64,000 nt of DNA from an uncultured Mobiluncus sp. GTDB lineage: Bacteria > Actinomycetota > Actinomycetes > Actinomycetales > Actinomycetaceae. The stretch is taken from the NCBI RefSeq assembly GCF_947087965.1, contig NZ_CAMUES010000004.1:124001-188000 (forward strand). Reading direction: 5' to 3'. A program made the translations under genes and the position numbers. How positions within the stretch are numbered: position 1 is the first letter of the stretch; the number at the start of each line of letters is the position of its first letter. Positions 54,429 through 62,405 of the stretch are shown here, piece by piece. Under the pieces are notes generated by a model. The model was not told the DNA's origin and made no database searches. It saw nothing but the letters and a program-made list of their open reading frames with translations.

Positions 54429-54513
54429 GGAGGGCTGACAGAGCGGCCGAATGTGACGGTCTTGAAAACCGTTGTGGGGAAACTCACCGGGGGTTCGAAT
54501 CCCTCGCCCTCCG
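54429..54513 (+). tRNA. tRNA-Ser (anticodon TGA)
   Basis: The acceptor GGAGGGC pairs with GCCCTCC. The anticodon stem ACGGT/ACCGT carries the loop CTTGAAA, giving anticodon TGA. Variable arm TGTGGGGAAACTCAC and T-arm CGGGGGTTCGAATCCCTCG. Directly behind it a 20-bp inverted copy of the T-arm begins (54514-54533). Confidence 0.95.
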
Positions 54514-54657
54514 CGAGGGATTCGAACCCCCGGTTCACCGGCGCGGTCGGCAGCAAGCAACGCTTGCATGAGCCGCCGCGAAAAAGGTGAAGCCGTTAAG
54601 AAACGACCACAATTGGTCGTTTCAGGCGAAACACCACAAAACAACCCCCTCGCCCTC
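54514..54657. repeat. tRNA-Ser-addressed structured element (copy 2)
   Basis: A 144-bp non-coding element homologous to 847-984 in the opposite strand sense. Its tRNA-proximal end (54514-54533) is a perfect inverted copy of 20 bp of the tRNA-Ser T-arm (54487-54506). Its distal end (54647-54657) repeats 11 bp of the tRNA 3' end (54501-54511) directly. Hairpin B is 54542-54580 (CGCGG/CCGCG and CGGC/GCCG outer, GCAAGC/GCTTGC inner). Hairpin A is 54600-54623 (10-bp perfect stem). The core between them, 54586-54605, matches 901-920 in 17 of 20 bases. The stems differ in sequence but keep pairing, as in a structured RNA. Confidence 0.7.
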
Positions 54658-54689
54658 ATAGTAAATACATCTATGCAGGTTCAAGCGCT

Positions 54690-55440
54690 TTTAGTATGCT
54701 AAATGTGGGCATTACTATCTATATGTATCAAACAGATGTAATTATACGCAGCACATACGTTCTCGGTCTACTATAACTAAAACACATTTGTTCTCACTAA
54801 ATATGCGTATCGTAGCTTATCCAGGGCTGCTTTTAGCATCAATATTTCTTTCACATAGGAACACACTTGATTGGGGTAAACATCATGTACTATGTCTTAC
54901 CAATGCGTGAAACCTTGAATTTATCTTAACACACCTAAAAGATAGTGACAGTGCTATATATCCCTGAATATTTGGGTTAGGAATAAAGATATTCTTCTTT
55001 CTTTATTTACGGTATTTCAACTAGAACGTAACAAATATTGGCTAACTTTATGAAATCTCTTTGATAAGGTAAACGCATCTAAATAGTCCTAATGTATGCA
55101 AAAATAGGAGACACCCTATGTCCTACTTATCAATGCTTTATTTTACAGTATAATACGTGTCGAAATCTAGGACTTATATAACATATGTATCTATACTATA
55201 TTAATGCAAATAGGCTATAGCGTATGAAGCTACTAGGATGCAAATTGATACTTCTGAAAGTCTACATATATCAAGAAATAAATCTTTACCGTAGGATAAT
55301 AGTTCTAAAATGCTAGACATTCTAATAATCTAGCTAAACATGCTAAACACATCAAAGCACCCCTAATAGTCTAGAACTCAATAACTCTCTTAAAGAATAT
55401 GGAAGTATGCCAAACCCATGAATATGCGGGGAGCCAGGAG
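54690..55440. other. AT-rich gene-free island
   Basis: About 750 bp of DNA far richer in A+T than the rest of the window, with stops in all frames and no credible gene, RNA or long repeat. Short recurring words occur (ATGCTAAA/ATGCTAGA, CTAG several times, TATATA). It lies between the tRNA-Ser element and eda. It looks like foreign or decayed DNA, or a structural spacer. Confidence 0.75.
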
Positions 55441-55665
55441 CTACAACGTACAGAGTAGCATACCGCGGTGAACAGTCACCCCGTGGGCGCACATGTCCTC
55501 GCCAGGTAAAATCGAGTTTGCTCACGGTCTATTCCGCCTCAGAAGTCATAAAATGGACACTGAGGCTCTGGTCCCCACACTGCAGCGTTGACTCAGAGAC
55601 GTGCCTGACAAGATTGTCATGCAAACTACCCAGTTGGCGACTGCTCACGACACTCAGGAGGAATC
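55441..55665. other. Intergenic region before eda
   Basis: GC content returns to the window average. GGTGAACAGTCACC (55467-55480) is a short palindrome that could be an operator. No gene is evident; the AGGAGG before the eda ATG is a strong ribosome site. Confidence 0.4.
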
Positions 55666-56295
55666 ATGATGGATATGGATGCGGTTATCAAGAAAAATCC
55701 CCTCATCCCGGTGGTAGTTCTGGACGACGCGAAAGATGCCGTGGCATTGGCTGAAGCTCTGCTTGCGGGAGGCATCACCACAGCTGAGGTTACTTTCCGC
55801 ACCGATGCGGCAGCGGCGGCGATTGCACAAATGTCCCAGCACAGCGATATTTTGGTGGGGGCGGGCACTGTCACAAATCTGGAACAGGCTCGGACCGCCA
55901 TAGATTCGGGGGCAAAGTACCTGGTCATGCCCGGTTACGATCAAGGCCTAGTGGATTACTGCCTAACCAACCAAGTGCCCGTTTTGCCCGGTGTTACCGA
56001 TGCTTCTTGGCTGATGAAAGCCGTCAATTCGGGCCTGAAATACGTCAAGTTCTTTCCCGCACAAGCCTCTGGCGGGCTACCCGTGATTTCCGCGCTTTCC
56101 GGTCCTTTCCCGCAGATACAGTTTGTCCCGACCGGCGGTATCTCAAAGGAAAATCTGGCTCAGTATCTGGCTCACCCACAGGTTCCTGCCTGTGGTGGTT
56201 CTTGGATTGCCACCCGACAGTTAATCGCCCAGGGTGATTTCAGCGAAATTACCTCCCGGGCTGCCGATGCTCTAAAGATTGCGGCAACTCGCTGA
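55666..56295 (+). CDS. eda: 2-keto-3-deoxy-6-phosphogluconate aldolase
   Basis: 209 residues with CAGGAGG before the ATG. Motifs: GGITTAEVTFRTDAA (catalytic Glu region), ILVGAGTVTNLEQA, PGVTDASWLMKAVNSGLKYVKFFPA (Schiff-base Lys) and FVPTGGISKENL. It splits KDPG (or KHG) to pyruvate and glyceraldehyde 3-phosphate. It is convergent with gnd and close to gluconate genes, but no 6-phosphogluconate dehydratase gene (edd) is in the window. Confidence 0.92.
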   Translation: MMDMDAVIKKNPLIPVVVLDDAKDAVALAEALLAGGITTAEVTFRTDAAAAAIAQMSQHSDILVGAGTVTNLEQARTAIDSGAKYLVMPGYDQGLVDYCLTNQVPVLPGVTDASWLMKAVNSGLKYVKFFPAQASGGLPVISALSGPFPQIQFVPTGGISKENLAQYLAHPQVPACGGSWIATRQLIAQGDFSEITSRAADALKIAATR

Positions 56296-56359
56296 AAACG
56301 ACACCAGGCTGAGCGTGGCGCTCCCCTATCGGGTGAACCACGTTAACTTTAAATTACCG

Positions 56360-57799
56360 CTAAGAAAGCGATATTTCCTGACGTTGTGCGTTCTCCCATC
56401 GGGTATGGAAACTTCCCTCGCAGTCCCTCCGGCGATAGGTATGAGCCCCGAAGAAGTCTCTTTGGGCCTGTACCAGAGCCGTTGGCAGAGCTGGGCAACG
56501 CAAGGAATCCAGATATGCCAAGCCTGCGCTGAGAGCGGGCAGAGCTATCCCAGCTTTGATGGTGTCGCTAACCACCGCGCGCCACGCGGGCAGGGCGTCT
56601 TTAATGACCGCGCTGATGGCAGGCTTGAGCAACAGCGGGGTGTCAAAGTCGCCATCCTGGTAGGTCTTCATGATGTCTTGCAGAAGCTGCGCCTGGATGA
56701 TGCAGCCGGCACGCCAAATGGCCGCCAGCTTGGCTAGGTCAACTGTCCAACCGTATTCCTTACAGGCGGCTCGAATCTGCGACAACCCTTGAGAATACGC
56801 CACAATTTTTGCCCCATAGACGGCTTTTTCTAGGTTATCCAGCAAATCTGATCCGCCGGAAACAGTGTCAGGAACCCCTTCCCCTAAGACCTCACGAGCC
56901 AAGGTTCGGTGAACACTTTGCGAGGACACTGCCCTTGCGAAAGTAGCCGCCGCAATGATGGTGGAGCCGGCCCCAAGGGTCAACGCGTTTTGCACAGTCC
57001 ACGAACCCGTACCCTTTTGACCGGCCTGGTCACAAATAATGTCGATGAAAGGCTGGTGAGTTTTTTCATCGGTATGCTGCAAAATATCGGCGGATATTTC
57101 CAACAGATAGGAATGCAGCGGTCCCTCATTCCAGCGCGAAAACACCTCGCTGATTTCCTTGGGGCTCATTCCGTTTCGGTAACGTAACAGCTGGTAAGCC
57201 TCACTGAGTAGCTCCATATCGGCATACTCAATCCCGTTATGCACCATTTTCACGTAGTGTCCCGCCCCGCCCGGGCCTACCCAGGTACAGCATGGTTCAC
57301 CTTGATAATGGGCCGAAATGGATTCCAGTAGGGGCCCCAGCCTGTCGTAGGCTTTTTGCGCACCACCAGGCATGATGGCGGGCCCGTTGAGAGCCCCGGA
57401 TTCCCCTCCTGAGATGCCACAGCCGACAAAGTGCAGGCCGCGCTGCGTAACCAGCTTCTCCCGGCGTTCCGTATCAAGGTAGAAAGAGTTGCCCATATCT
57501 ACGATGATGTCCCCAGCGGAGAAAACTTCACAGAGCATATCGATGGCCTTGTCAGTCGGTTCACCCGCTGGCACCAGCAAAATTGCTACCCGAGGAGTTG
57601 ACATCGACTCGGCCAGCTTCACCGGGTCCTGGGCGGGGATAAAGGCTCCCTCGGCACTGTGCTCTTGCGCTACCTGAGCAGCCCGTCCGGGAGCAACATC
57701 AAACAGGGCAACGGTATGTCCGTGACGTGCAAAGTTGCGCGCCAAAGAACGTCCCATTACCCCGGTACCGATTACTGCTACATCTGCTTTCTCTGTCAT
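56360..57799 (-). CDS. gnd: 6-phosphogluconate dehydrogenase (decarboxylating)
   Basis: 479 residues with AGGAG before the ATG. NADP-binding VAVIGTGVMGRSLARNFARHG, the substrate motifs GISGGESGALNGPAIMPGG and VKMVHNGIEYADMELLSEAY, and the C-terminal GQKGTGSWTVQNAL are all present. It oxidises 6-phosphogluconate to ribulose 5-phosphate and CO2. It is the last gene of the gntP-idnO-idnD-gnd unit (6-bp gap to idnD), so gluconate is routed to the pentose phosphate pathway. Confidence 0.95.
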   Translation of the reverse strand: MTEKADVAVIGTGVMGRSLARNFARHGHTVALFDVAPGRAAQVAQEHSAEGAFIPAQDPVKLAESMSTPRVAILLVPAGEPTDKAIDMLCEVFSAGDIIVDMGNSFYLDTERREKLVTQRGLHFVGCGISGGESGALNGPAIMPGGAQKAYDRLGPLLESISAHYQGEPCCTWVGPGGAGHYVKMVHNGIEYADMELLSEAYQLLRYRNGMSPKEISEVFSRWNEGPLHSYLLEISADILQHTDEKTHQPFIDIICDQAGQKGTGSWTVQNALTLGAGSTIIAAATFARAVSSQSVHRTLAREVLGEGVPDTVSGGSDLLDNLEKAVYGAKIVAYSQGLSQIRAACKEYGWTVDLAKLAAIWRAGCIIQAQLLQDIMKTYQDGDFDTPLLLKPAISAVIKDALPAWRAVVSDTIKAGIALPALSAGLAYLDSLRCPALPTALVQAQRDFFGAHTYRRRDCEGSFHTRWENAQRQEISLS

Positions 57800-57805
57800 T
57801 AGTTT

Positions 57806-58846
57806 TCACTCCTCAAACCACAGGTTAACTATTACCTTGCCGGACGCAGCACTGTCTTTAGCTGTGTGGAAGGCCTTTTCGGCTTCGTCGGCGTTGAACT
57901 CGTGCGTAATGACGGATTCTAACTGTGGGGCGTTAGCCAAAATCTCTAATGCCTGGTCGATTTCGTCCAGGAACCGGAACGTTCCTAAGTAGGTGATTTC
58001 TTTGGAAATCAAGGGTGCTAAATTGACCGGCCCATCAACCGCAGGAACCATTCCCACTTGAACCACCGTGCCGCGAGGACGGCAAATCTGGAAGGCTTGG
58101 GAAATAGCTGGAAACACGCCCGCACATTCCAAAACCGCGTCAAATGCAGAAGCCTCCAGCTCGGTCTTTGTCGAGTTATACACATGGTCAACTCCCAGGG
58201 CTTGAGCTCGCTGCAGAGGTGCATCCTGCACATCAATACAGCTGACTTCGGCTCCCAGGCTCTGAGCCGCGCCGGCCGCCAGCAGCCCAATCGGGCCCGC
58301 CCCGATTACCGCCACGTTCCGACCCGCCAAATTCTGCCATCCTGTGGCTGCCTGGAGACGATGCAGAGCGTGTAATCCCACACACAGAGGTTCGGTCAGC
58401 ACCCCCCGCTTTAGCGGCAAATCCGGTGGCAAAGCGTGGATTTGGTCAAGCCGCAAGAGGATGTATTCGCTCATCCCCCCCTGGGTGTGGGGCCAGGTGG
58501 AGGCCGATCCGAGATAGGCTCCACCCGGCCACAAATGCGGTGAATCACTGTAGGCGGCCTGAGGCTGACCGAAGGTAGCCGGATGAGGGGTAACCGGCGT
58601 TCCTGGTGCGTAGGTCCCAGATGGGTCTTTGGCGACGATACCGACTATCTCATGACCCGGTACCAGCGGTTCGCGCAGTTTGAAGGCGCCAACCTGTCCG
58701 TCAAAGAAGTAGTGCAAATCCGAGCCGCAGATACCGGCCCAGGCCACTCTCACCAGTACCTGTCCTTTACCGGGTTCGGGGCAAGGCACGCGGTTAGAAC
58801 CCATTTCTTCCTTGGCGTTGATACACACCTGTTTCATGTCAGTCAT
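57806..58846 (-). CDS. Zinc-type alcohol dehydrogenase, L-idonate 5-dehydrogenase-like
   Basis: 346 residues (an ATG three codons later is an alternative start). Catalytic zinc ligands are visible in GICGSDLHYFFDG (Cys) and PLVPGHEIVGIV (His-Glu), the NAD site is VAVIGAGPIGLLAAGAA, and EPLCVGLHALHR holds the last ligand. The four-Cys structural zinc loop is missing: this stretch (TPHPATFGQPQAAYSDSPHLW) has no Cys. It probably oxidises L-idonate to 5-ketogluconate, as judged from the neighbouring idnO- and gntP-type genes; sorbitol or another polyol is possible. Confidence 0.83.
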   Translation of the reverse strand: MTDMKQVCINAKEEMGSNRVPCPEPGKGQVLVRVAWAGICGSDLHYFFDGQVGAFKLREPLVPGHEIVGIVAKDPSGTYAPGTPVTPHPATFGQPQAAYSDSPHLWPGGAYLGSASTWPHTQGGMSEYILLRLDQIHALPPDLPLKRGVLTEPLCVGLHALHRLQAATGWQNLAGRNVAVIGAGPIGLLAAGAAQSLGAEVSCIDVQDAPLQRAQALGVDHVYNSTKTELEASAFDAVLECAGVFPAISQAFQICRPRGTVVQVGMVPAVDGPVNLAPLISKEITYLGTFRFLDEIDQALEILANAPQLESVITHEFNADEAEKAFHTAKDSAASGKVIVNLWFEE

Positions 58847-58878
58847 TCATTCCTCCCTACAGTTTTCGACCGACTGGC

Positions 58879-59646
58879 TTAGACCACGCTGGTCATACCT
58901 CCGTCAACTAAAATATTTTGTCCGGTGACAAAATTTGACGCTTCCGAGGACAGATAGATGAGTGTCCCCATCAGCTCGTCAAACTTTCCCCATCGTCCCG
59001 CCGGAGTACGGGCTTTCAGCCAAGCATCGAATTCCGGGTCTTGCCACAAATCCGTGTTCATCTCGGTAGCAAAGTATCCGGGAGACAACGTGTTGACTTG
59101 GATGTTGTAGCGTGATAGATCCGCCGCGAGGCCTTGGGCAAACATGGCTACGCCGCCTTTAGAGGCGCAGTACGGGGCAATGGTTTGCCGCGCTAGCCGA
59201 GACTGCACGGAACCGACCATTACGACTTTGCCGCTGCCGCGTTCCACCATGCGCTGCGCGACCGGTTTCGTCACGTAGAACACGGAAGAGAGATTCGTGC
59301 TGATGACCGCGTCCCACTCTTCGGTAGGGAACTCGGTGATGGGGTGACGACGCTGGATACCTGCGTTGTTGACCAGGATGTCCGGCGTGCCTTGGCTATC
59401 CATAAAGTCATTGAGGGCACGCCCGGCCTCCTGGGCATCGGTGACATCAAAAACCAGGTGTTCGACTGGGACCCCCAGTGACTCAGATAACTGCTGGGCT
59501 GCTTGGGATACTTTCTCGGCATCCCGGCCTTGCAGAGTGACGCGCGCCCCAGCTTTTGCTAAACCAGTGGCCAGAGCCAGCCCCAGTCCCCGGTTGGATC
59601 CGGTTACTAGGGCAGCTCGACCAGAAATATCGAACCAATTACACAT
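58879..59646 (-). CDS. idnO: Gluconate 5-dehydrogenase (SDR family)
   Basis: 255 residues from ATG 59646 (MCNWFDISGRAALVTG). Motifs: TGSNRGLGLA (nucleotide), NNAGIQRRHPITEFP, the catalytic Ser in VMVGSVQSRLAR and the YCASKGG pair of Tyr and Lys. The IQRRHPI-type sequence is typical of IdnO/GNO. It reduces 5-ketogluconate to gluconate. The longer open frame upstream covers the gntP end and is not coding. Part of the gntP operon (20-bp gap). Confidence 0.9.
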   Translation of the reverse strand: MCNWFDISGRAALVTGSNRGLGLALATGLAKAGARVTLQGRDAEKVSQAAQQLSESLGVPVEHLVFDVTDAQEAGRALNDFMDSQGTPDILVNNAGIQRRHPITEFPTEEWDAVISTNLSSVFYVTKPVAQRMVERGSGKVVMVGSVQSRLARQTIAPYCASKGGVAMFAQGLAADLSRYNIQVNTLSPGYFATEMNTDLWQDPEFDAWLKARTPAGRWGKFDELMGTLIYLSSEASNFVTGQNILVDGGMTSVV

Positions 59647-59666
59647 AATCTCGTGGACTTCGCTCT

Positions 59667-61073
59667 CTAGGCAAAGATGAATAGCAGCGCCGCGATTGCG
59701 AAACCGATGACTGATTCGAGAAGCTGCTGCATGGTCCACACCTTCAGAGTGGTCTTTACGTCCATGCCCGTCAATCGACCGACCAGCCAGAAACCAGAAT
59801 CGTTGACGTGTGAAGCAAACACCGAACCTGCGGAGGCAGCCATAGTGATACAGACTACACCCCACGGCGAAAGCTGACCGGCAGAAACTGCCTGTTCGAC
59901 CGCCGGAGCCAGCAGTGAAGCGGCCGTGACCAGCGCTACTGTGGCCGACCCTTGTGCCAGACGCAGCGCCACCGCAATCAGATAGGCAGCCAGCAGGAGC
60001 GGAATACCCAAATCTTCCATAGATTTAGCCAACGCGTCACCGATTCCCGAAGCGCGCAAAATCCCGCCGAACATACCGCCAGCGCCGGTGATGAGCACCA
60101 CGGAACAGATTGGTCCCAGAGCGGAATCAACCACCTTTTCCAAGACGGTTTTGTCCTTAGTGATCTTGCCGCCAAGCACCGCAATCGAAACCAGAGTCGA
60201 AATCAGCAGCGCTATAGGAGTATCACCCAGAGTGATGAGGAACTTCACCCAGCTGACGTCACCGCTGATAACTCCGACCTTGGACAGGGTCGAGAACCCG
60301 GTATTCATGAAAATCAACAGTACGGGGAGCAGCAGCAACGCGATGATTGTACCGACTGAAGGGGGATTATCGGGAAGTTCATCATCCGACACGTTACCGA
60401 ACACATGGGAAGCCTCCACCTTGACGCGGGGAGCAATGAATTTAGCCCACAGATAACCAGAGAGAATAAAAGCCGGAATAACGATAATGAAACCTTGCAG
60501 CATCAACAAACCCATGTTGGCGTGGAAGTAGTCGGCTGCGGCAACAGGGCCGGGGTGGGGCGGGAGGAAAACGTGCATGACCGAGAAAGCGGCCGCAGTA
60601 GGAATCGCGTAGAGAACGATGGAACCCTTTAGACGCTTCGCCACTGCGAAAACAATCGGTAGCATCACAATCAAACCCGCATCAAAGAAGATGGGGAAGC
60701 CCAGAATCAGGGATGCCACACCCAAAGCTAGAGGGGCACGCTTCTCACCGAAGAGATTAATCATGGCATCTGCCAGCACCTTCGCGCCCCCGGATTGCTC
60801 GACCATCTTGCCGAGCATGGCACCTAAGCCAACTAGCAGCGCGACCGAGGCGAGAGTGCCTCCAAAGCCATCTTTCATCGCCCCCACGATTGATCCAATG
60901 GGCAAACCAGTGGCTAAGGCCGTGAGGAAACTGACCAATACCAAGGTCAGAAAAGCATGGAGCCTGAATACAATGACCAGGACCAGAATCAGGGCTATTG
61001 CAGCTACCGCAATGCCGAGCAGCGGTAATGTCCCCATAGTCTGGGTCCATCCCTCTATCTCAAATGGTTGCAT
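59667..61073 (-). CDS. gntP: GntP-family gluconate/idonate:H+ symporter
   Basis: 468 residues from ATG 61073 with AAAGGAG seven bases upstream. Twelve or more membrane helices. Family motifs: GFGGTLASVALLVGLGAMLGKMVEQSGGA, GFPIFFDAGLIVMLPI, VFLPPHPGPVAAADYF and HVNDSGFWLVGRLTGMDVKTTLKVWT. It imports gluconate or idonate with protons. First gene of the four-gene catabolic unit; the divergent promoter region lies at 61074-61366. Confidence 0.93.
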   Translation of the reverse strand: MQPFEIEGWTQTMGTLPLLGIAVAAIALILVLVIVFRLHAFLTLVLVSFLTALATGLPIGSIVGAMKDGFGGTLASVALLVGLGAMLGKMVEQSGGAKVLADAMINLFGEKRAPLALGVASLILGFPIFFDAGLIVMLPIVFAVAKRLKGSIVLYAIPTAAAFSVMHVFLPPHPGPVAAADYFHANMGLLMLQGFIIVIPAFILSGYLWAKFIAPRVKVEASHVFGNVSDDELPDNPPSVGTIIALLLLPVLLIFMNTGFSTLSKVGVISGDVSWVKFLITLGDTPIALLISTLVSIAVLGGKITKDKTVLEKVVDSALGPICSVVLITGAGGMFGGILRASGIGDALAKSMEDLGIPLLLAAYLIAVALRLAQGSATVALVTAASLLAPAVEQAVSAGQLSPWGVVCITMAASAGSVFASHVNDSGFWLVGRLTGMDVKTTLKVWTMQQLLESVIGFAIAALLFIFA

Positions 61074-61366
61074 CTAAACTCTCCTTTGAACATAGAGCAA
61101 ACTCTCACTTGTATGTTGGCCGCTGAAACACTCCAAAAGTCCTCATCAAGAACCCAGTTGGCCAGAGCTCAGCGGTCGATATGTACCCAAAGTCTACTGG
61201 AACGCGACGCGGTTTTGGTTGGAATAGCTGTGCAGATACAGATAATGGGATTATTAGACGATTCGCCCAGAGAGGTTGCGCGGACCAGCCACAAAGAACG
61301 ATATGGAACTAGGATGGTTTTGGACACCGCCCGGGACTGGGCTATTGACTCGCCACGGAGAACACC
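61074..61366. promoter_or_regulatory. Divergent control region of the gluconate/idonate genes
   Basis: 293 bp between gntP (minus) and the 2-hydroxyacid dehydrogenase (plus). It should hold both promoters. An open frame of 100 codons (61068-61370, plus) crosses it and ends in an ATGA overlap with the next gene. Its codon use is poor, it begins inside gntP, and no protein family fits. No clear operator dyad was found. Confidence 0.5.
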
Positions 61367-62341
61367 ATGAATACAGATTCGCAAAAAATATTAGTGACGC
61401 CGACCTCTTTTGCCTCTGCGGAGCTGGAGTTTGCCCGCGATCTCTTGCAAGACAGCGGCTACGAGGTTGCTTATAACCAGTCAGGCAAGCCCTTAGACGC
61501 CGATTCGTTAGTCGCAGCCGCTCGCGGTTGCGTGGGGATTTTGGCGGGTTTGGACGATTTTTCAGCTACGGTTTTGCATCAGCTCCCTGACCTGCGGGTC
61601 ATTTCGCGTTACGGCGTGGGGGTGGATCGGGTCGATTTGCAGACTGCTGGCCACAATGGAGTCGTGGTAACCAACACTCCGGGAGCGAATTCCATCGCCG
61701 TCGCCGAAATGGCCTTGACCAGTATGTTTGCCCTGGCGCGCCACGTCGCCTGGTTGAATGAAACGACTCGGCAGGGACAATGGTTGCGCGTGGTGGGCAC
61801 CGAGTTGTCGCTAGCCACTTTGGGGATTGTGGGATACGGCTCAATCGGGCGAGCTCTGCGGCGGCTGGTCACGGGTCTGGAAATGAAAGTGCTGGTTTAC
61901 GACCCATTTTTCGACCCCGATACCGACCCGACGGTTCAGGGCGTAGACCTGCCTGACCTGGTGCGAGAGAGCAATTTCATCTCTTTGCATCTGCCGCTCA
62001 CGCCGGAGACCGCACACTTATTTGATGCCTCGATGTTCCGTCTCATGTCTCCCGGCACGTTTTTGATTAATACTTCACGAGGGGGGATTATCGATGAGTC
62101 CGCTGCCGCCGCGGCCCTGGACACGGGTCAGCTCGCCGGTCTCGCTTTGGACGCCTACGAGCAAGAACCGCCCTCGCCCGACCACGAACTTTTCCGTTTC
62201 CCCAATGTCATCGCCACCCCGCACAGCGGCGCCCAAACTGTCCAAAGCCGCATCCGCATGGCAAAGGGTGCGGTAGACAATCTGTTGCGCGCCCTGGCGG
62301 GCGAACCGGTAACGAATATGGCTTCTGACCCAGCAGCTTGA
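61367..62341 (+). CDS. D-2-hydroxyacid dehydrogenase
   Basis: 324 residues with GGAG before the ATG. Substrate-domain RYGVGVDRVDLQTA and NTPGANSIAVAEMAL are followed by the NAD motif LGIVGYGSIGRALRRL. The catalytic Arg is in LINTSRGGIID, the Glu lies about 28 residues later in LDAYEQEPP, and the His is in VIATPHSGAQT. This is the phosphoglycerate/2-ketogluconate reductase branch. In its context (gntK downstream, gntP divergent) reduction of 2-ketogluconate to gluconate is the likely role. Confidence 0.85.
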   Translation: MNTDSQKILVTPTSFASAELEFARDLLQDSGYEVAYNQSGKPLDADSLVAAARGCVGILAGLDDFSATVLHQLPDLRVISRYGVGVDRVDLQTAGHNGVVVTNTPGANSIAVAEMALTSMFALARHVAWLNETTRQGQWLRVVGTELSLATLGIVGYGSIGRALRRLVTGLEMKVLVYDPFFDPDTDPTVQGVDLPDLVRESNFISLHLPLTPETAHLFDASMFRLMSPGTFLINTSRGGIIDESAAAAALDTGQLAGLALDAYEQEPPSPDHELFRFPNVIATPHSGAQTVQSRIRMAKGAVDNLLRALAGEPVTNMASDPAA

Positions 62342-62405
62342 ATCTGAACACCGCGCAAGTCACTGCAGATATACTGAAATCAGCCGTGACCTTTAGGAGT
62401 GCGCG

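Noticed and set aside
54393..54659. Minus-strand frame over tRNA-Ser(TGA)
   Set aside because: It translates the tRNA gene and its repeat; common false frame over tRNAs.
54690..55440. A CRISPR array in the AT-rich island
   Set aside because: Short words recur but no regular repeat-spacer unit is present and no cas gene is nearby.
61068..61370. A 100-codon frame between gntP and the 2-hydroxyacid dehydrogenase with an ATGA overlap
   Set aside because: It begins inside gntP on the other strand, uses many rare codons (ATA, AGA, AGG), and fits no protein family; it occupies the expected divergent promoter region.
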